Assembly: GCA_009926615.1 (NCBI GenBank)
Contig: RFOM01000001.1
Location: forward strand, 94,638 to 158,637
Reading direction: 5' to 3'
Source of the DNA: Pseudomonadota bacterium
GTDB taxonomy: Bacteria; Bdellovibrionota_B; Oligoflexia; Silvanigrellales; Silvanigrellaceae
Length of the DNA: 64,000 nucleotides
Of the stretch, positions 1 to 9,578 are shown one piece after another. Made by a program: the position numbers and the translations under genes. The notes under the pieces were generated by a model. It was not told the DNA's origin and made no database searches. It worked only from the letters and a program-made list of their open reading frames with translations. The stretch's first letter is position 1. Each line of letters begins with the position of its first letter.

Positions 1-1
1 A

Positions 2-121
2 AAGAAGCAGGGCCGCGTGGTACCGCTTGCGAAACTGCGGAAACTGAAAGATACGGTTAAACCCGCCAAGGTCGGTTCAAGGCCGACTCCGCTGGAAACC
101 ATGCTGTCTCTGGCATCGTGA
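2..121 (+). CDS. 3' end of an unidentified gene (5' truncated by window)
   Basis: An open frame runs from the window edge to a TGA at 119-121 and gives 39 residues. It is rich in Lys, Leu and Pro and ends in Leu-Ser-Leu-Ala-Ser. It stops four bases before the stop codon of the convergent deaminase gene. A strong hairpin with a T-run starts about 30 bases downstream on the same strand, which supports a real transcribed gene ending here. Nothing in the short tail identifies a family. A chance open frame is possible. Confidence 0.45.
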   Translation, partial: KKQGRVVPLAKLRKLKDTVKPAKVGSRPTPLETMLSLAS

Positions 122-125
122 ATTT

Positions 126-1229
126 TCAGAGCGCCACGGATTTTGAAATTCCGCCCGCAGCAGAGGCCAAAATCCCGCTGCGGGCATTTTTTTGCGTCGT
201 CTCAAAAATGTTCTGTCCGTTGCCGGTGACCGCGTGAATAAACGTGTATTCCAATGCCAGTGAAGTTCCCAGCAAAAGCGGGTCGTCAGAACCGACGGCA
301 ACCGGCAGCCCGTGCCCGATACACTCGAAAAACGGATGCTCGTGAGCAGCGCCCTGAAACGTGTTCAGCAGGATGTTGCTCAACGGACACATTACAACGT
401 TGTCAGCAATCCTCCTGTGACTTGTCCACGCAGAAAATCCATGCGCAACGCGTTCCGGCTGCAGCTGTTCCAAAGTTTTCAGATGCATTTCCGGATCGCC
501 GCCTTCACCGCTGTGAATATCAATCTTCAGACCGAGTTTTCTGACCCTCTCGCAAAACGCTGCCTGACTCTCGATTTGTGCGTGATTTTCCATCCCCCCT
601 AAACCGATTGCCACAATAAAAGGTTCGCCCTCGGAGTCAGTGCCTTCAGGAGAACTCTGAATGTTTTCCAGAGCACGCCAGACGGTCTCCCGCTCATCGG
701 AAGAAGAAATCCACAGCGCATCAACCGTAAGCCTGACCTGCACATCAGCAAATTTCGCAAGCCCTCTTCTGAGCCCGCGCAGATAAGATTTAACGACCGA
801 TTCAAAATCGAATTTTTCCGGTGCAATTGAAAAACGTTCTCTGATGAACGAAAAATCCGCAGGGGAAATGTATGCCTCTGTATATAAAATCCGATCTTCC
901 GCGCGCTTTGCAACAAAAGCATAAGCCATATCTTCAAAATCATTCAGCTCGCGCACGGACCTCGACAAATCGACCCACGCACCGATAAACCCTCTCAGAT
1001 TCTGAAACGGAGCCCGCTTCCAAGGCACACATTCAGACCATTCCCGCGGGGGTTGCCGTGACAAATAAAAGTCTTCACCGACAGCAGCCTCCAGATGGAC
1101 ATGAGTTTCAACCTTCGACTGAGCAGCGACCCAGTCATGGAAAGCCTGTAATTCGGCTTCTGAAGGGACTCGGCGATCCAATCGAACCACCCCGAGCAAA
1201 TCCATAAAAAACTTCGGGAAATCGGACAT
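126..1229 (-). CDS. Adenosine deaminase family amidohydrolase
   Basis: This 367-residue TIM-barrel metal-dependent deaminase has the zinc-binding HxH (THVHLE, His43 and His45), then HSGEGG (the H-A/S-GE step with the catalytic Glu), VAHGF, MCPLSN and VGSDDP near the C-terminus. These occur in the order seen in adenosine/adenine/AMP deaminases. The expected reaction is hydrolytic deamination of a 6-aminopurine base or nucleoside in the cytoplasm. The exact substrate cannot be read from the motifs, because adenine deaminases and futalosine-pathway deaminases share them. The start is the ATG at 1229. Its 3' end is convergent with the partial gene ending at 121, and its last codons contain that gene's terminator. 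Confidence 0.85.
   Translation of the reverse strand: MSDFPKFFMDLLGVVRLDRRVPSEAELQAFHDWVAAQSKVETHVHLEAAVGEDFYLSRQPPREWSECVPWKRAPFQNLRGFIGAWVDLSRSVRELNDFEDMAYAFVAKRAEDRILYTEAYISPADFSFIRERFSIAPEKFDFESVVKSYLRGLRRGLAKFADVQVRLTVDALWISSSDERETVWRALENIQSSPEGTDSEGEPFIVAIGLGGMENHAQIESQAAFCERVRKLGLKIDIHSGEGGDPEMHLKTLEQLQPERVAHGFSAWTSHRRIADNVVMCPLSNILLNTFQGAAHEHPFFECIGHGLPVAVGSDDPLLLGTSLALEYTFIHAVTGNGQNIFETTQKNARSGILASAAGGISKSVAL
154..193 (+). terminator. Intrinsic terminator inside the convergent gene's 3' coding end
   Basis: A perfect 8-bp inverted repeat, CCCGCAGC at 154-161 and GCTGCGGG at 177-184, encloses a 15-base loop. CA and seven T's follow (187-193). In the + direction this is a standard Rho-independent terminator for the partial gene ending at 121. 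The same bases encode the C-terminal residues of the minus-strand deaminase-family protein. Confidence 0.7.
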
Positions 1230-1330
1230 TTATTATAAATCCTCAATCACAGCACGAACGTTATTGCACCCGTCAATATCCCATTTCTAAAATTTCATCC
1301 GAAAACTCCGAGACTTCCACAGGAGGTCGT

Positions 1331-2575
1331 ATGTTTTTCCCGACAAGAATCATAGCGGGGTTTTCACTCGCCGTCGCTTTTACTGCGTCGGTTCGGGCCG
1401 ACGACGCCGTGGTGACTCCCGTTGAATGGAAAAACAATTGGAATTCCGCAACCTCCAGAGCAGTCGGTGGCAGTCAGACCGCGCATTCGTTCACCGAAGA
1501 TGCTCTTTACGCCAATCCCGCTGCTCTCGGAAGAACGCGCCATCCGCGGAGCAGAAAGACTTTTCACGTCATCGAGGCCCCCACTCTTTCTGCGGGCGGC
1601 AATAACACGGCACGCGAGTCATTCAAGGGGCAGGCTCTGAAGCCTTCAGAATGGCTTTCGGGACTCACGACCAAAAGCCCGCAAAAGAGATCATATTTTG
1701 AACTTCAAACCTTTCCGTGGACCGTTATGGGAGACCGCGGAGGCCCGACATTTTTCATGGGCATACCGATTCGTTCAACGCTGACTGCAAATGAAAGTTC
1801 CGCCGACGGATTAAGCCGAACCGTTTCGAGCGAAACAACAGCAACTGCAGCATTGAATATGAGTCTTTCCACGCGAACGGAAGCTTTGACTTTTGGCCTT
1901 TCGCTGCGCCCCAACGTGCGCTGGAATTCGACGGTCACCCTGCAGCTTGAAAACTCATCCAGTTCGAAAGGTATTTTCAGTTCAATCAAATCAGGTATTG
2001 CCAGAACAACATCCACTCCGGTCGATCTCGGATTCATCACCACGGCCGGTGATTTCTGGATGCCCTCATTCGGGCTGTCGGTATTGAATTTTCCGCTGGC
2101 CTGCGTGGACAATTATCTGAATCCGGCAACCGGCAAGAGACAATCGATTTGCGGTGCTCCCAGAACCGGAGACACTCAGGATGACGTTGAATCGACGAGG
2201 CTTGACCCGACAGAAATAAGGCTTGGTTTCAGCATTGTTCCTCGGGTCCGTCTGGGCTCAATGCGTCTCAACCTCAAAATTTCAGGCGATGTGTATCCGC
2301 TTCCCATCAGCAGGGGAGGAAAAAACTACGGGTATACAGACGTCAACATCAATCAGCTGACTCATGCGGGAATTGAGCTTTTTTTAGGCAACGTCAGAGA
2401 CTCGAATACACTTTCGCTGCGCGCCGGCTTGAACCACACACGCAGGTCTTGGGGGCTATCGGTCCCTTTGGCGCAATTTCACCTCGATCTGACCTCTTAT
2501 GAGGCGGCCCTCTTCACAAACGGAAAAGCTTCTTCAGAGAAGCGATACTTGCTTGGTCTCTCCAGCCGCTGGTAA
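1331..2575 (+). CDS. Putative outer-membrane beta-barrel protein
   Basis: This 414-residue protein has a signal peptide (MFFPTRIIAGFSLAVAFTASVRA, cleavage about residue 23). An early EDALYANPAALG segment recalls the 'DA...NPA' opening of FadL/PorV/TraF-like barrels. The remainder alternates polar and hydrophobic residues as in beta strands and ends in an aromatic residue (SSRW), typical of barrels folded by the BAM complex. A strong Shine-Dalgarno (AGGAGG, 1320-1325) sets the start. The gene begins a + strand run with a lipoprotein, a phosphohexomutase and a dehydrogenase. A role in transport or as an envelope scaffold is inferred. The family is not recognised. Confidence 0.65.
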   Translation: MFFPTRIIAGFSLAVAFTASVRADDAVVTPVEWKNNWNSATSRAVGGSQTAHSFTEDALYANPAALGRTRHPRSRKTFHVIEAPTLSAGGNNTARESFKGQALKPSEWLSGLTTKSPQKRSYFELQTFPWTVMGDRGGPTFFMGIPIRSTLTANESSADGLSRTVSSETTATAALNMSLSTRTEALTFGLSLRPNVRWNSTVTLQLENSSSSKGIFSSIKSGIARTTSTPVDLGFITTAGDFWMPSFGLSVLNFPLACVDNYLNPATGKRQSICGAPRTGDTQDDVESTRLDPTEIRLGFSIVPRVRLGSMRLNLKISGDVYPLPISRGGKNYGYTDVNINQLTHAGIELFLGNVRDSNTLSLRAGLNHTRRSWGLSVPLAQFHLDLTSYEAALFTNGKASSEKRYLLGLSSRW

Positions 2576-2616
2576 TGTCCTCGGGCTTGTCTGTGCCAGT
2601 CAAACGGAGACACCCG

Positions 2617-4005
2617 ATGCATTTAGCAAACCAAATTCCCGCGTGGAACACTTTGTCTCAAACTGCCGTCCGCTTTGCCTGCGGCGTATTGCCTGCTCTG
2701 GTCGTCTTGGGATGTACAACAGCCAAAGACGCATCGGGACCCCAGCCTGTTCTTCCGGCTCCGGAATTGCCCAAAAGCGGCAACAAACCCGAGGAACCCA
2801 AAGAAGACAAAAAGGCCGTCCGAACGACCTTGACTCTGATGCAGGTCTCGCAAATTCACACCGCGCTGGCCAAGCGCGACTGTAAAGCCGTCGACTCGCT
2901 GACAGAAAACCTGCCCGAAGCGGCCGAGAGCTTTTCTTCGGGAATTGCCTTTGCGATTCACTGGTGCGGACATCAAAAATCTCCAAAAGACAAAGCAGCT
3001 CTGGAACGTGTGCTGAGCTCTGCGGAAATGATCCAAAAATCTGAGGCTCCACTTTTGAACTCAGCGTTCATTGAACAGCTCAAGGGAGAAAGTCTCGAAT
3101 CTGCCGGCGACATGACCGGTGCGCGAGCTTCTTTTGCCAAAGCCATGAGTGTCTCTGCCCTGCAGTTTATGACTCTCGTTTCCGGCCAGACACTCAAACT
3201 CGAGTTGCAGTCGATTGATCCGTTGCTCACGGGGTCGCAATCGGCGCTGCTCAACGAAATCCGCCTGAGTCTTTCGGACAGTTCAAGGCAGGCTACTGCA
3301 CTTGCAAAACTCGATGAACTCCTTTCACTTGTGCCGGCCGGCAGTGTATATGACAAACTTCTTGCAACGCGGCTGAAGCTTTTCGCAGCCTTTGAACTTT
3401 CATTTGCAAGTCAACTCGGCTCGCTCGAAGAGACCCGTCTGCAGGGAAACACGGCTGCACTGGAAAATTCAGCCGCGAATATTCGCCGTCTGTTCCCGGG
3501 AAGGGCCCATCAGCAGCGCATCGATTCCATTCTCGGCAAAAACCCGCCCTCCGATTCGGCTGCTGCAAAGCCGGCAGCCCAGCAATGTGCAGCATTATCT
3601 CCGGCCGATGCACTCGGTTCGGGCGACCGCTCGGATCTGACTGCCGACAAAGCCATGATGCTGGCTAAAACCGCGCTCAATGACGGCAAGCCGGGAGATG
3701 CCGTCGAAATTCTGGACAGCCTTTCGGACGTGAATAAAACCGACCGGACACGCGGGTTGCGCCGCGAGGCCTCGGAAGCGCACGTAAAAGACATGAGAAG
3801 AAAGGCTTCGGAACTCTACAAGCGGGTTGCCATGACGGGCGATTCGCAGGCGAAACTCGACAGTCTTTCGCAGTGCAAACAAATTCTCGAAAACATTTTG
3901 GTCAAGTATCCCGACACGGACACATTAACCAAAAGAAATATTCAAAAATTCCTGAATTCAGTTTCTGAAAATATAACTGAACTCAAAAAGGGCACGGTCA
4001 AATGA
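2617..4005 (+). CDS. Helical-repeat lipoprotein, function unknown
   Basis: The frame is open from an ATG at 2575 that overlaps the previous stop (TAATG). The ATG at 2617 has GGAG seven bases upstream and puts the lipobox (V-L-G-C, Cys33) behind a short basic/hydrophobic signal, so I prefer 2617 (462 residues). The mature part has a Pro/Lys-rich linker followed by Ala/Leu/Ser-rich amphipathic helices resembling tetratricopeptide-like repeats, including 'DGKPGDAVEILDSL' near residue 360. It is probably a periplasm-facing lipoprotein acting as a protein-interaction scaffold. Its neighbour upstream is a barrel protein. Its last four bases overlap the phosphohexomutase start (ATGA), indicating translational coupling. 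Confidence 0.65.
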   Translation: MHLANQIPAWNTLSQTAVRFACGVLPALVVLGCTTAKDASGPQPVLPAPELPKSGNKPEEPKEDKKAVRTTLTLMQVSQIHTALAKRDCKAVDSLTENLPEAAESFSSGIAFAIHWCGHQKSPKDKAALERVLSSAEMIQKSEAPLLNSAFIEQLKGESLESAGDMTGARASFAKAMSVSALQFMTLVSGQTLKLELQSIDPLLTGSQSALLNEIRLSLSDSSRQATALAKLDELLSLVPAGSVYDKLLATRLKLFAAFELSFASQLGSLEETRLQGNTAALENSAANIRRLFPGRAHQQRIDSILGKNPPSDSAAAKPAAQQCAALSPADALGSGDRSDLTADKAMMLAKTALNDGKPGDAVEILDSLSDVNKTDRTRGLRREASEAHVKDMRRKASELYKRVAMTGDSQAKLDSLSQCKQILENILVKYPDTDTLTKRNIQKFLNSVSENITELKKGTVK

Positions 4006-5855
4006 ACTTGCAAAATCCCGTCAGTGAACAAACTCTAAAAAACTCGCTGGGAGACGCCTTCGGGCGTCTGACAGTCTGGATGAACGATCCTTCAGTCGAA
4101 CAGGACGGAAAATCTGAAGTTCAGCGCATGATCGATTCAACAAACGTCGAAGAACTTCGCGACCGCTTCTGGCGCGAGCTGGAATTCGGCACCGGAGGAC
4201 TCAGAGGAGTTGTTGGAGCGGGAAGCAACCGCATGAACGGTCCGGTCATCCGCAAAGCGACACAGGGATTTGCAAACTACATCCTCAAGCAAGGCAAAAC
4301 AGAGGCACTGCGCGGCGTGGCTGTCGCCTACGACAGTCGCCTTTCATCTCGTTATTTTGCCGAACAGGCTGCGTCAGTTCTGGCAGCCAACGGTATACCG
4401 GTCTATTTGTTTGATGAAATCCAAACCACACCCTGTCTGTCCTTCACTGTCCGGCATCTCGGTTGCATCGGCGGCTTGTGTATCACCGCAAGCCATAACC
4501 CGCCCCAATACAACGGCTACAAGGTATACTGGGCGGACGGTGCACAAATCACTCCGCCGCATGACAAATTGATTCTCTCGGAAGTGTTTGCGGTGACCGA
4601 ATACAAACAGGCTCGCGTTATGACATTTTCCGAAGCAGTGAAAGCCGGACTGGTCAAAAAAGTGCCCGCAGAAACTGTCGATGCCTATTTTGCAAAAGTC
4701 CGCGCACTGCAGCTGGAACCGTCGCTCAACAAAAACCTGAAAATTGTTTACACGCCGCTGCATGGCACAGGAGCAGAGCCTGCAAGAAGAGCACTGAACG
4801 ATTGGGGGTACAGTCACCTTCATATTGTCCCCGAACAGGCCGAGCCCGACGGACGCTTTCCGACTGTAAAAAAACCGAATCCCGAAGAACCGGATGCGTT
4901 GAAACTGGCAATCTCACAGGCCGCGCAGCAAAACGCCGACGTTGTTCTTGCGACCGACCCCGATTCGGACAGGCTCGCACTTGTCGTTAAAGATCCGCAG
5001 GCAGCTCAAGGGTCTTTCAAATCACAAGCTCACGGGGATTATGTTTTCCTGAACGGCAATCAGACCGGCGCATTGATGATTGACTATATACTCTCCACAC
5101 GCAAACGCCTCGGTACACTCAGACCCGAACACAAGATCATCAAGACGATTGTGACGTCAGATTTGCATGCCCGCATCTGCAGGCAATACGGCGTCGAGAT
5201 TCTTGATACGCTGACAGGATTCAAGTGGATTGCCGGCATCGTCAATGACTGGGAACGCAAAAACTTGTCAGACAAAAAATATCTTTTCGGAACGGAAGAA
5301 AGTTTCGGATACATGCCGGGCGATTACGTCAGAGACAAGGACGGCATCGGAGCACTCTGTCAGGCGGTTGAGATGTCGGCCGCGTTCAAAGAACATGGAA
5401 TTACCCACTGCGGTAAACTCCTCTCGCTTTTTGAAACGCACGGCGCGTGGCAGGAAGATTTAATTACCGTCGACCTTGAGGGTGAAGAGGGAGCGAGGCG
5501 GATCGGCAGGATTATGAATCAGATGCGCGAAAAGCCGTTGCAAAATTTTGCAGGAACTCCGGTTGCAAAAATACTTGACTATCAGCTGCAGGTTCAAAGA
5601 AAAATATCCGGAACCGCCTTTGATGCCGGCGAACCGCTGGCCGGATTGCCCAAATCGGATGTTATCCAGCTTGAGCTTGAAGACGGCAGTAAAATTTCAA
5701 TGAGACCCAGCGGAACCGAACCCAAAATAAAATTCTACATCTCGGTCTGCACCCCGTCGCAACAGGGAGCCTCAGAATCGGCTTACAAAAAAAGTGTCGA
5801 ACGGATAGTTCTTTTCCGCAAGGCAATTGAAGCTTACGTTTCGTCGATCAATTAG
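4002..5855 (+). CDS. Alpha-D-phosphohexomutase (phosphoglucomutase/phosphomannomutase)
   Basis: The protein is 617 residues, the size of the PgcA/PGM2-like branch rather than the roughly 450-residue GlmM/ManB forms. The catalytic phosphoserine loop is ASHNPPQYNGYK (Ser164), the metal loop is DPDSDR (319-324), a sugar-binding GTEESFGY follows, and the C-terminal phosphate-binding loop is RPSGTEPKIKFY. It should interconvert 1- and 6-phosphohexoses through a bisphosphate intermediate, feeding nucleotide-sugar and envelope polysaccharide synthesis or glycogen turnover. The start overlaps the preceding lipoprotein stop by four bases. Glucose versus mannose versus ribose/deoxyribose preference cannot be decided here. 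Confidence 0.9.
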   Translation: MNLQNPVSEQTLKNSLGDAFGRLTVWMNDPSVEQDGKSEVQRMIDSTNVEELRDRFWRELEFGTGGLRGVVGAGSNRMNGPVIRKATQGFANYILKQGKTEALRGVAVAYDSRLSSRYFAEQAASVLAANGIPVYLFDEIQTTPCLSFTVRHLGCIGGLCITASHNPPQYNGYKVYWADGAQITPPHDKLILSEVFAVTEYKQARVMTFSEAVKAGLVKKVPAETVDAYFAKVRALQLEPSLNKNLKIVYTPLHGTGAEPARRALNDWGYSHLHIVPEQAEPDGRFPTVKKPNPEEPDALKLAISQAAQQNADVVLATDPDSDRLALVVKDPQAAQGSFKSQAHGDYVFLNGNQTGALMIDYILSTRKRLGTLRPEHKIIKTIVTSDLHARICRQYGVEILDTLTGFKWIAGIVNDWERKNLSDKKYLFGTEESFGYMPGDYVRDKDGIGALCQAVEMSAAFKEHGITHCGKLLSLFETHGAWQEDLITVDLEGEEGARRIGRIMNQMREKPLQNFAGTPVAKILDYQLQVQRKISGTAFDAGEPLAGLPKSDVIQLELEDGSKISMRPSGTEPKIKFYISVCTPSQQGASESAYKKSVERIVLFRKAIEAYVSSIN

Positions 5856-5864
5856 GATTGAAAC

Positions 5865-6677
5865 ATGAAATTGATCGAAGAACTCGTGCGCACCGCTCAA
5901 CAGCCGAGAGTTCGTCCGCTGGAAGGTTTGCGGGCGCTGGTTACGGGAGCATCTTCCGGTATCGGCCTCGCAACCGCCGTCAGGCTTGCGCAGGAAGGCT
6001 GTCATCTGAATCTCGTTGCCCGCCGCAGAGAACGTCTTGAGGCTCTGGCAAAGGAACTCAAAAAAACAGCTCCGGATATATCAATTGAAATTTTTGAAGC
6101 AGATCTTTCGCATTCGGATTCACCTGCGAATCTTGATTCCGCCGGAGCTGCGGATGTCGATATCCTCGTAAACAATGCGGGTCTGGCCAAAGGATTGGCG
6201 TCAATTTCGGACTCCAATCCGGCCGACTGGGCCGAAATGATTGATACCAATCTTCGCTCTGTTTTTGAGCTGACGCGAAGAACGATTAAAAAAATGATCC
6301 TGAAAAAAAGCGGTGACGTGGTGGCAATCTCGAGCATCGCTGCTCACACTTCATACAATAACGGCGCAGTTTACTGCGCTACAAAACATGCCGTAAGGGC
6401 CTTTCACGAGGCACTCAGACTCGAGACACTCGAACACGGGCTCCGTGTTGTCATGGTCTCGCCGGGAATGGTGGACACAGAGTTCAGTCTGGTCAGATTT
6501 TCCGGAGACTCCCGAAAAGCACAGTCCGTTTATGAAGGTATCCGCCCGCTTGATGCGGGGGATATCGCTGAAAGCATTCTTTTTGCACTGCGCCAGCCAA
6601 GACACATCAACTTGGACGAAATAATTATAAAACCGCAGCAGCAGGGAAATCCGTGGAACGTTTGCCGCACGCGATGA
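5865..6677 (+). CDS. Short-chain dehydrogenase/reductase
   Basis: This 270-residue classical SDR has the nucleotide-binding TGASSGIG loop near residue 28, NNAG, a catalytic Ser in ISSIAAH, and Tyr170-xxx-Lys174 (YCATK). The VSPGMVDTEF segment resembles YdfG-like serine/3-hydroxy acid dehydrogenases. An Arg after the glycine-rich strand (ARRRERLEALA) suggests NADP(H). The substrate is unknown. It lies nine bases after the phosphohexomutase stop and ends convergent with the large minus-strand membrane protein gene. Confidence 0.88.
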   Translation: MKLIEELVRTAQQPRVRPLEGLRALVTGASSGIGLATAVRLAQEGCHLNLVARRRERLEALAKELKKTAPDISIEIFEADLSHSDSPANLDSAGAADVDILVNNAGLAKGLASISDSNPADWAEMIDTNLRSVFELTRRTIKKMILKKSGDVVAISSIAAHTSYNNGAVYCATKHAVRAFHEALRLETLEHGLRVVMVSPGMVDTEFSLVRFSGDSRKAQSVYEGIRPLDAGDIAESILFALRQPRHINLDEIIIKPQQQGNPWNVCRTR

Positions 6678-6692
6678 CAGCCGCAATTCATT

Positions 6693-9578
6693 TTACCGCA
6701 GAACAGGTTCCCTGAAAAAATAGACTACAGTTCTTGCAGACGACCGGTCGTTTCTGAACTGTGAACTCAGATTCAAAATTCGTGCGAATGATTCGCGCTC
6801 GGTGTGCATATGTCTGGTCAGATCGAACAGATTTGAAATTTCTTCCGCGTTGAATTTTCGCAGGCGCAGGGGCAAAGAATCAAATCTCATTGCCTTCGGA
6901 CCAACCAGAAAAAGCGGACTGTCAGTCCCGCCGCCTTCGTTTGTGACGCTATTCATCCGAAATGTTCCCCCGAGCCACTGACTCACCTGATCCGAAATTA
7001 CGGATTCGCCGGCGTGACCGGCATGCGACTGAAACCAACTGAGTTCGATCACCTGATCCCGAAGACTGCACGGAAAGACCCGTATAGTTCTTCCCCGCGG
7101 ATTGGGTTCTTCAACAATCGGCTGACTGTAAGTCAACCCGAAATACGGCGATGAAGCCAACCATTCAAACGGCTGGCAACCTGCAGCTCGGGGAAGAACA
7201 ATCAGGCGAAACTTGCTGACGTACTGCTTTTCTGGGGCACTCTCACCTGATGCCGAAGCCGAAGCCGGCTGGACCGCGGATGCAGTCACAGCGGCGGCAC
7301 CTGCCTTGCTCTCTGCTTTGCTGTTTGCCGCCGTCACGGCCGCAGGCGACGAAACCGCTGCAGCTGCAGCCGCCACAGCCGCTACAGCGGGCGATTCGGA
7401 TTCAAATCCGGAGCCTTTAAAAATCTTCCGTCCCTGAGCATCAGTCTGACTCAATTGGACACCGACAATTTGCGCCAAAGCTGCAGACACATCATCAAAT
7501 TGATAGACCTGCTTCGACTCGGACTCCCGCGCGGCCAAACCGGGTGCATGCAGAAAAAATCTCGCCGAAGACTTTGCGGGGTTTTCAGAAGCCTGCGGCA
7601 GCAAAACCGCAACAACCGTTCTGTGAAATATCCTCCGCGCAACAAGCGAGTCGATGACCTGACCAAAAACTCTGTCCGCCATGACGAGCCTTGCAAGTTT
7701 CTCAGTCTGGGACGGAAGAGCAAACGCTCTCACCTTTGAGTGCTTTAAAACCTTAAAAAAATCTTTGAAGGTCGGGCGAAGTGTGCGGTCATCATTTTGC
7801 AAATACAAATGAGCAAAAAAACGTGTCTGGCTGTTGTCCTTAATCCATCGCTGAAAGCTGTCCAATACGCGCGGGAAGTAGTGGCTTTTGTCGTTGATGA
7901 CGGTTATCTCGTGTGCCCTCCAGTCGGGTATGGCATCACTCGTATTTTCCAGTCCCTGAAGAAGTTCAGACAATTTGTCAAAATGATTATCCGACATAGC
8001 CTGCACGGATGCAGACTGCTCGTTGCGAAAAATTGCTTCAAGCCCGCTCACCTGCTCGTTCTGCTGGTCGAGTTCTCTGCGTCTCGCCACAAATCGCCAG
8101 TCATTGCTGTCGAGCCACCGGCCGTCAAGCTTGGGAACTTCATTCGCCCGCGAGAGAGCAGCCGGCATGGAAAGAGCCGCAGGCGGTGCAAAACTGACAA
8201 CCTTGTATCCAAAATTTCTGAACTCCTGATAAAGGTTGAACACACCGTTGCCGGCAATAAGATCCTTCGTCAGAATAGGAAGATCAGCCGGAATGTGCTC
8301 TGCATTTCTTCTGACAATTGTATGCTGAAAAAGCTCGTGTCCGCCCTCTGCGGGAGGCATCCTGACGCGCATGTTTTGGGCATCGCCAATGAATTCAAGC
8401 AGCCTCGGAGCCAGCTTTGAGAGCAGGTTTTTATCCAAAAACACTTCATTCAATATCGGATCAAGCTGAATAAACAGTGCATTATATCCGAGAGCTACAG
8501 ACTTTCCGCCCTCCACTCTGACAACTTGGTTGAATTTTACCGACTCGGGATCAAGGAGTTCATCGAGCGGTTTGCCTTTCTTTTCGCCCGCTGCAGTCTG
8601 CTCTGACTTTACTCTGCCGGCCGCCGCGGACGAAGGTGCAGCAGGAGCGGCAGGTAGAGCAGGTGCAGCCGGTGCAGCGGCTGCAGGCTGTTCCGCGGTC
8701 GCCACATTTGGATCATCAGCGGCATCTTCAGACTGCGTCTCCTGCGAAAATTCATCGGACTCTTCGACCTCGTCAACCCCTGATTTCCACAAGCGACTTT
8801 GGTTGCCGACTTGAACAGGCAGCCGTCCCGATCGATCCCATTGAGCCACTGTGGCAGAGGCAATAAGAACGTTTCCGCTCGCAATGTTCAGACGCATTGA
8901 AGTCACAACAGGATCGGTTACAGGAATCACAAAAGAATGTATCTGATTGACATCCGAATCAGTAAACTGTCTGGCCCAGCTGTTTTGCCCCAGCCAAGCG
9001 CGGACATTCGAAGGCGCAAGCGGAAGGACGCTGAAAATGACATTCCGGCGGTTTCGTGCTGACGGTATGTTCAGCCTCATTTCTTCACCGGCGACCATCT
9101 GAACACCTTCGACACATTTGGCGCCGAACGAAGCCGGAAGAACAACGTATTTGAGGTCGCGATACTCAGAATCATCGGTGCCGATTTTGCGGCGGGACGG
9201 AACCAGCGGCCAAATCTGCGACATGGATGCGACGGTACCCAAATGCAACTCCGGACTCAGATATTGAACGCCGGGATCCATGAAAAAATCAAAAATCGGT
9301 ACGTTCAGATACTCCATCCTGCGCATAATGATTCCAAGCCTTCTGTGCTGCTCGGATTTCGGGTAACGGCGGATTTTTTTACGTTCCTGACGCTCTTCGT
9401 CAAGTGAGGGAACGGGCCAGTGTCCAAGGAAGGTCGATTCGCGGGCCAGCGACAAATCTGTATGCAGAACGGGCCAAGGATATTTCTGAACGATGAATAC
9501 GGCGACGAGCAACAAAACCGTAATTATACCGGCAATCGATATAAAAAAATTCAACCGCAAAAGTTTTCTTCGTGACAT
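6693..9578 (-). CDS. Large membrane-anchored protein with a degenerate sulfatase/alkaline-phosphatase-like fold
   Basis: The protein is 961 residues. One N-terminal transmembrane helix (about 8-30) anchors a large extracytoplasmic part. Two Ala/Pro/acidic low-complexity linkers (about 280-350 and 730-790) separate modules. The middle module has the rhythm of a sulfatase: 'YNALFIQLDP' resembles the first metal strand, 'LYQEFRNFGYKVVSF' the small-residue helix, 'RFFAHLYLQNDD' the central strand, 'TVVAVLLPQ' sits where TxDHG would be, and 'FDDVSAALAQIVGV' resembles the final helix. The formylglycine/Thr nucleophile and the Asp-His metal motif are not recognisable, so it may be a non-catalytic relative. 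It directly abuts the gene upstream on this strand (no gap). Confidence 0.55.
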   Translation of the reverse strand: MSRRKLLRLNFFISIAGIITVLLLVAVFIVQKYPWPVLHTDLSLARESTFLGHWPVPSLDEERQERKKIRRYPKSEQHRRLGIIMRRMEYLNVPIFDFFMDPGVQYLSPELHLGTVASMSQIWPLVPSRRKIGTDDSEYRDLKYVVLPASFGAKCVEGVQMVAGEEMRLNIPSARNRRNVIFSVLPLAPSNVRAWLGQNSWARQFTDSDVNQIHSFVIPVTDPVVTSMRLNIASGNVLIASATVAQWDRSGRLPVQVGNQSRLWKSGVDEVEESDEFSQETQSEDAADDPNVATAEQPAAAAPAAPALPAAPAAPSSAAAGRVKSEQTAAGEKKGKPLDELLDPESVKFNQVVRVEGGKSVALGYNALFIQLDPILNEVFLDKNLLSKLAPRLLEFIGDAQNMRVRMPPAEGGHELFQHTIVRRNAEHIPADLPILTKDLIAGNGVFNLYQEFRNFGYKVVSFAPPAALSMPAALSRANEVPKLDGRWLDSNDWRFVARRRELDQQNEQVSGLEAIFRNEQSASVQAMSDNHFDKLSELLQGLENTSDAIPDWRAHEITVINDKSHYFPRVLDSFQRWIKDNSQTRFFAHLYLQNDDRTLRPTFKDFFKVLKHSKVRAFALPSQTEKLARLVMADRVFGQVIDSLVARRIFHRTVVAVLLPQASENPAKSSARFFLHAPGLAARESESKQVYQFDDVSAALAQIVGVQLSQTDAQGRKIFKGSGFESESPAVAAVAAAAAAVSSPAAVTAANSKAESKAGAAAVTASAVQPASASASGESAPEKQYVSKFRLIVLPRAAGCQPFEWLASSPYFGLTYSQPIVEEPNPRGRTIRVFPCSLRDQVIELSWFQSHAGHAGESVISDQVSQWLGGTFRMNSVTNEGGGTDSPLFLVGPKAMRFDSLPLRLRKFNAEEISNLFDLTRHMHTERESFARILNLSSQFRNDRSSARTVVYFFREPVLR

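Noticed and set aside
2575..2616. Upstream ATG start for the lipoprotein gene
   Set aside because: No Shine-Dalgarno precedes 2575, whereas ATG 2617 has GGAG at good spacing and gives a better lipoprotein signal.
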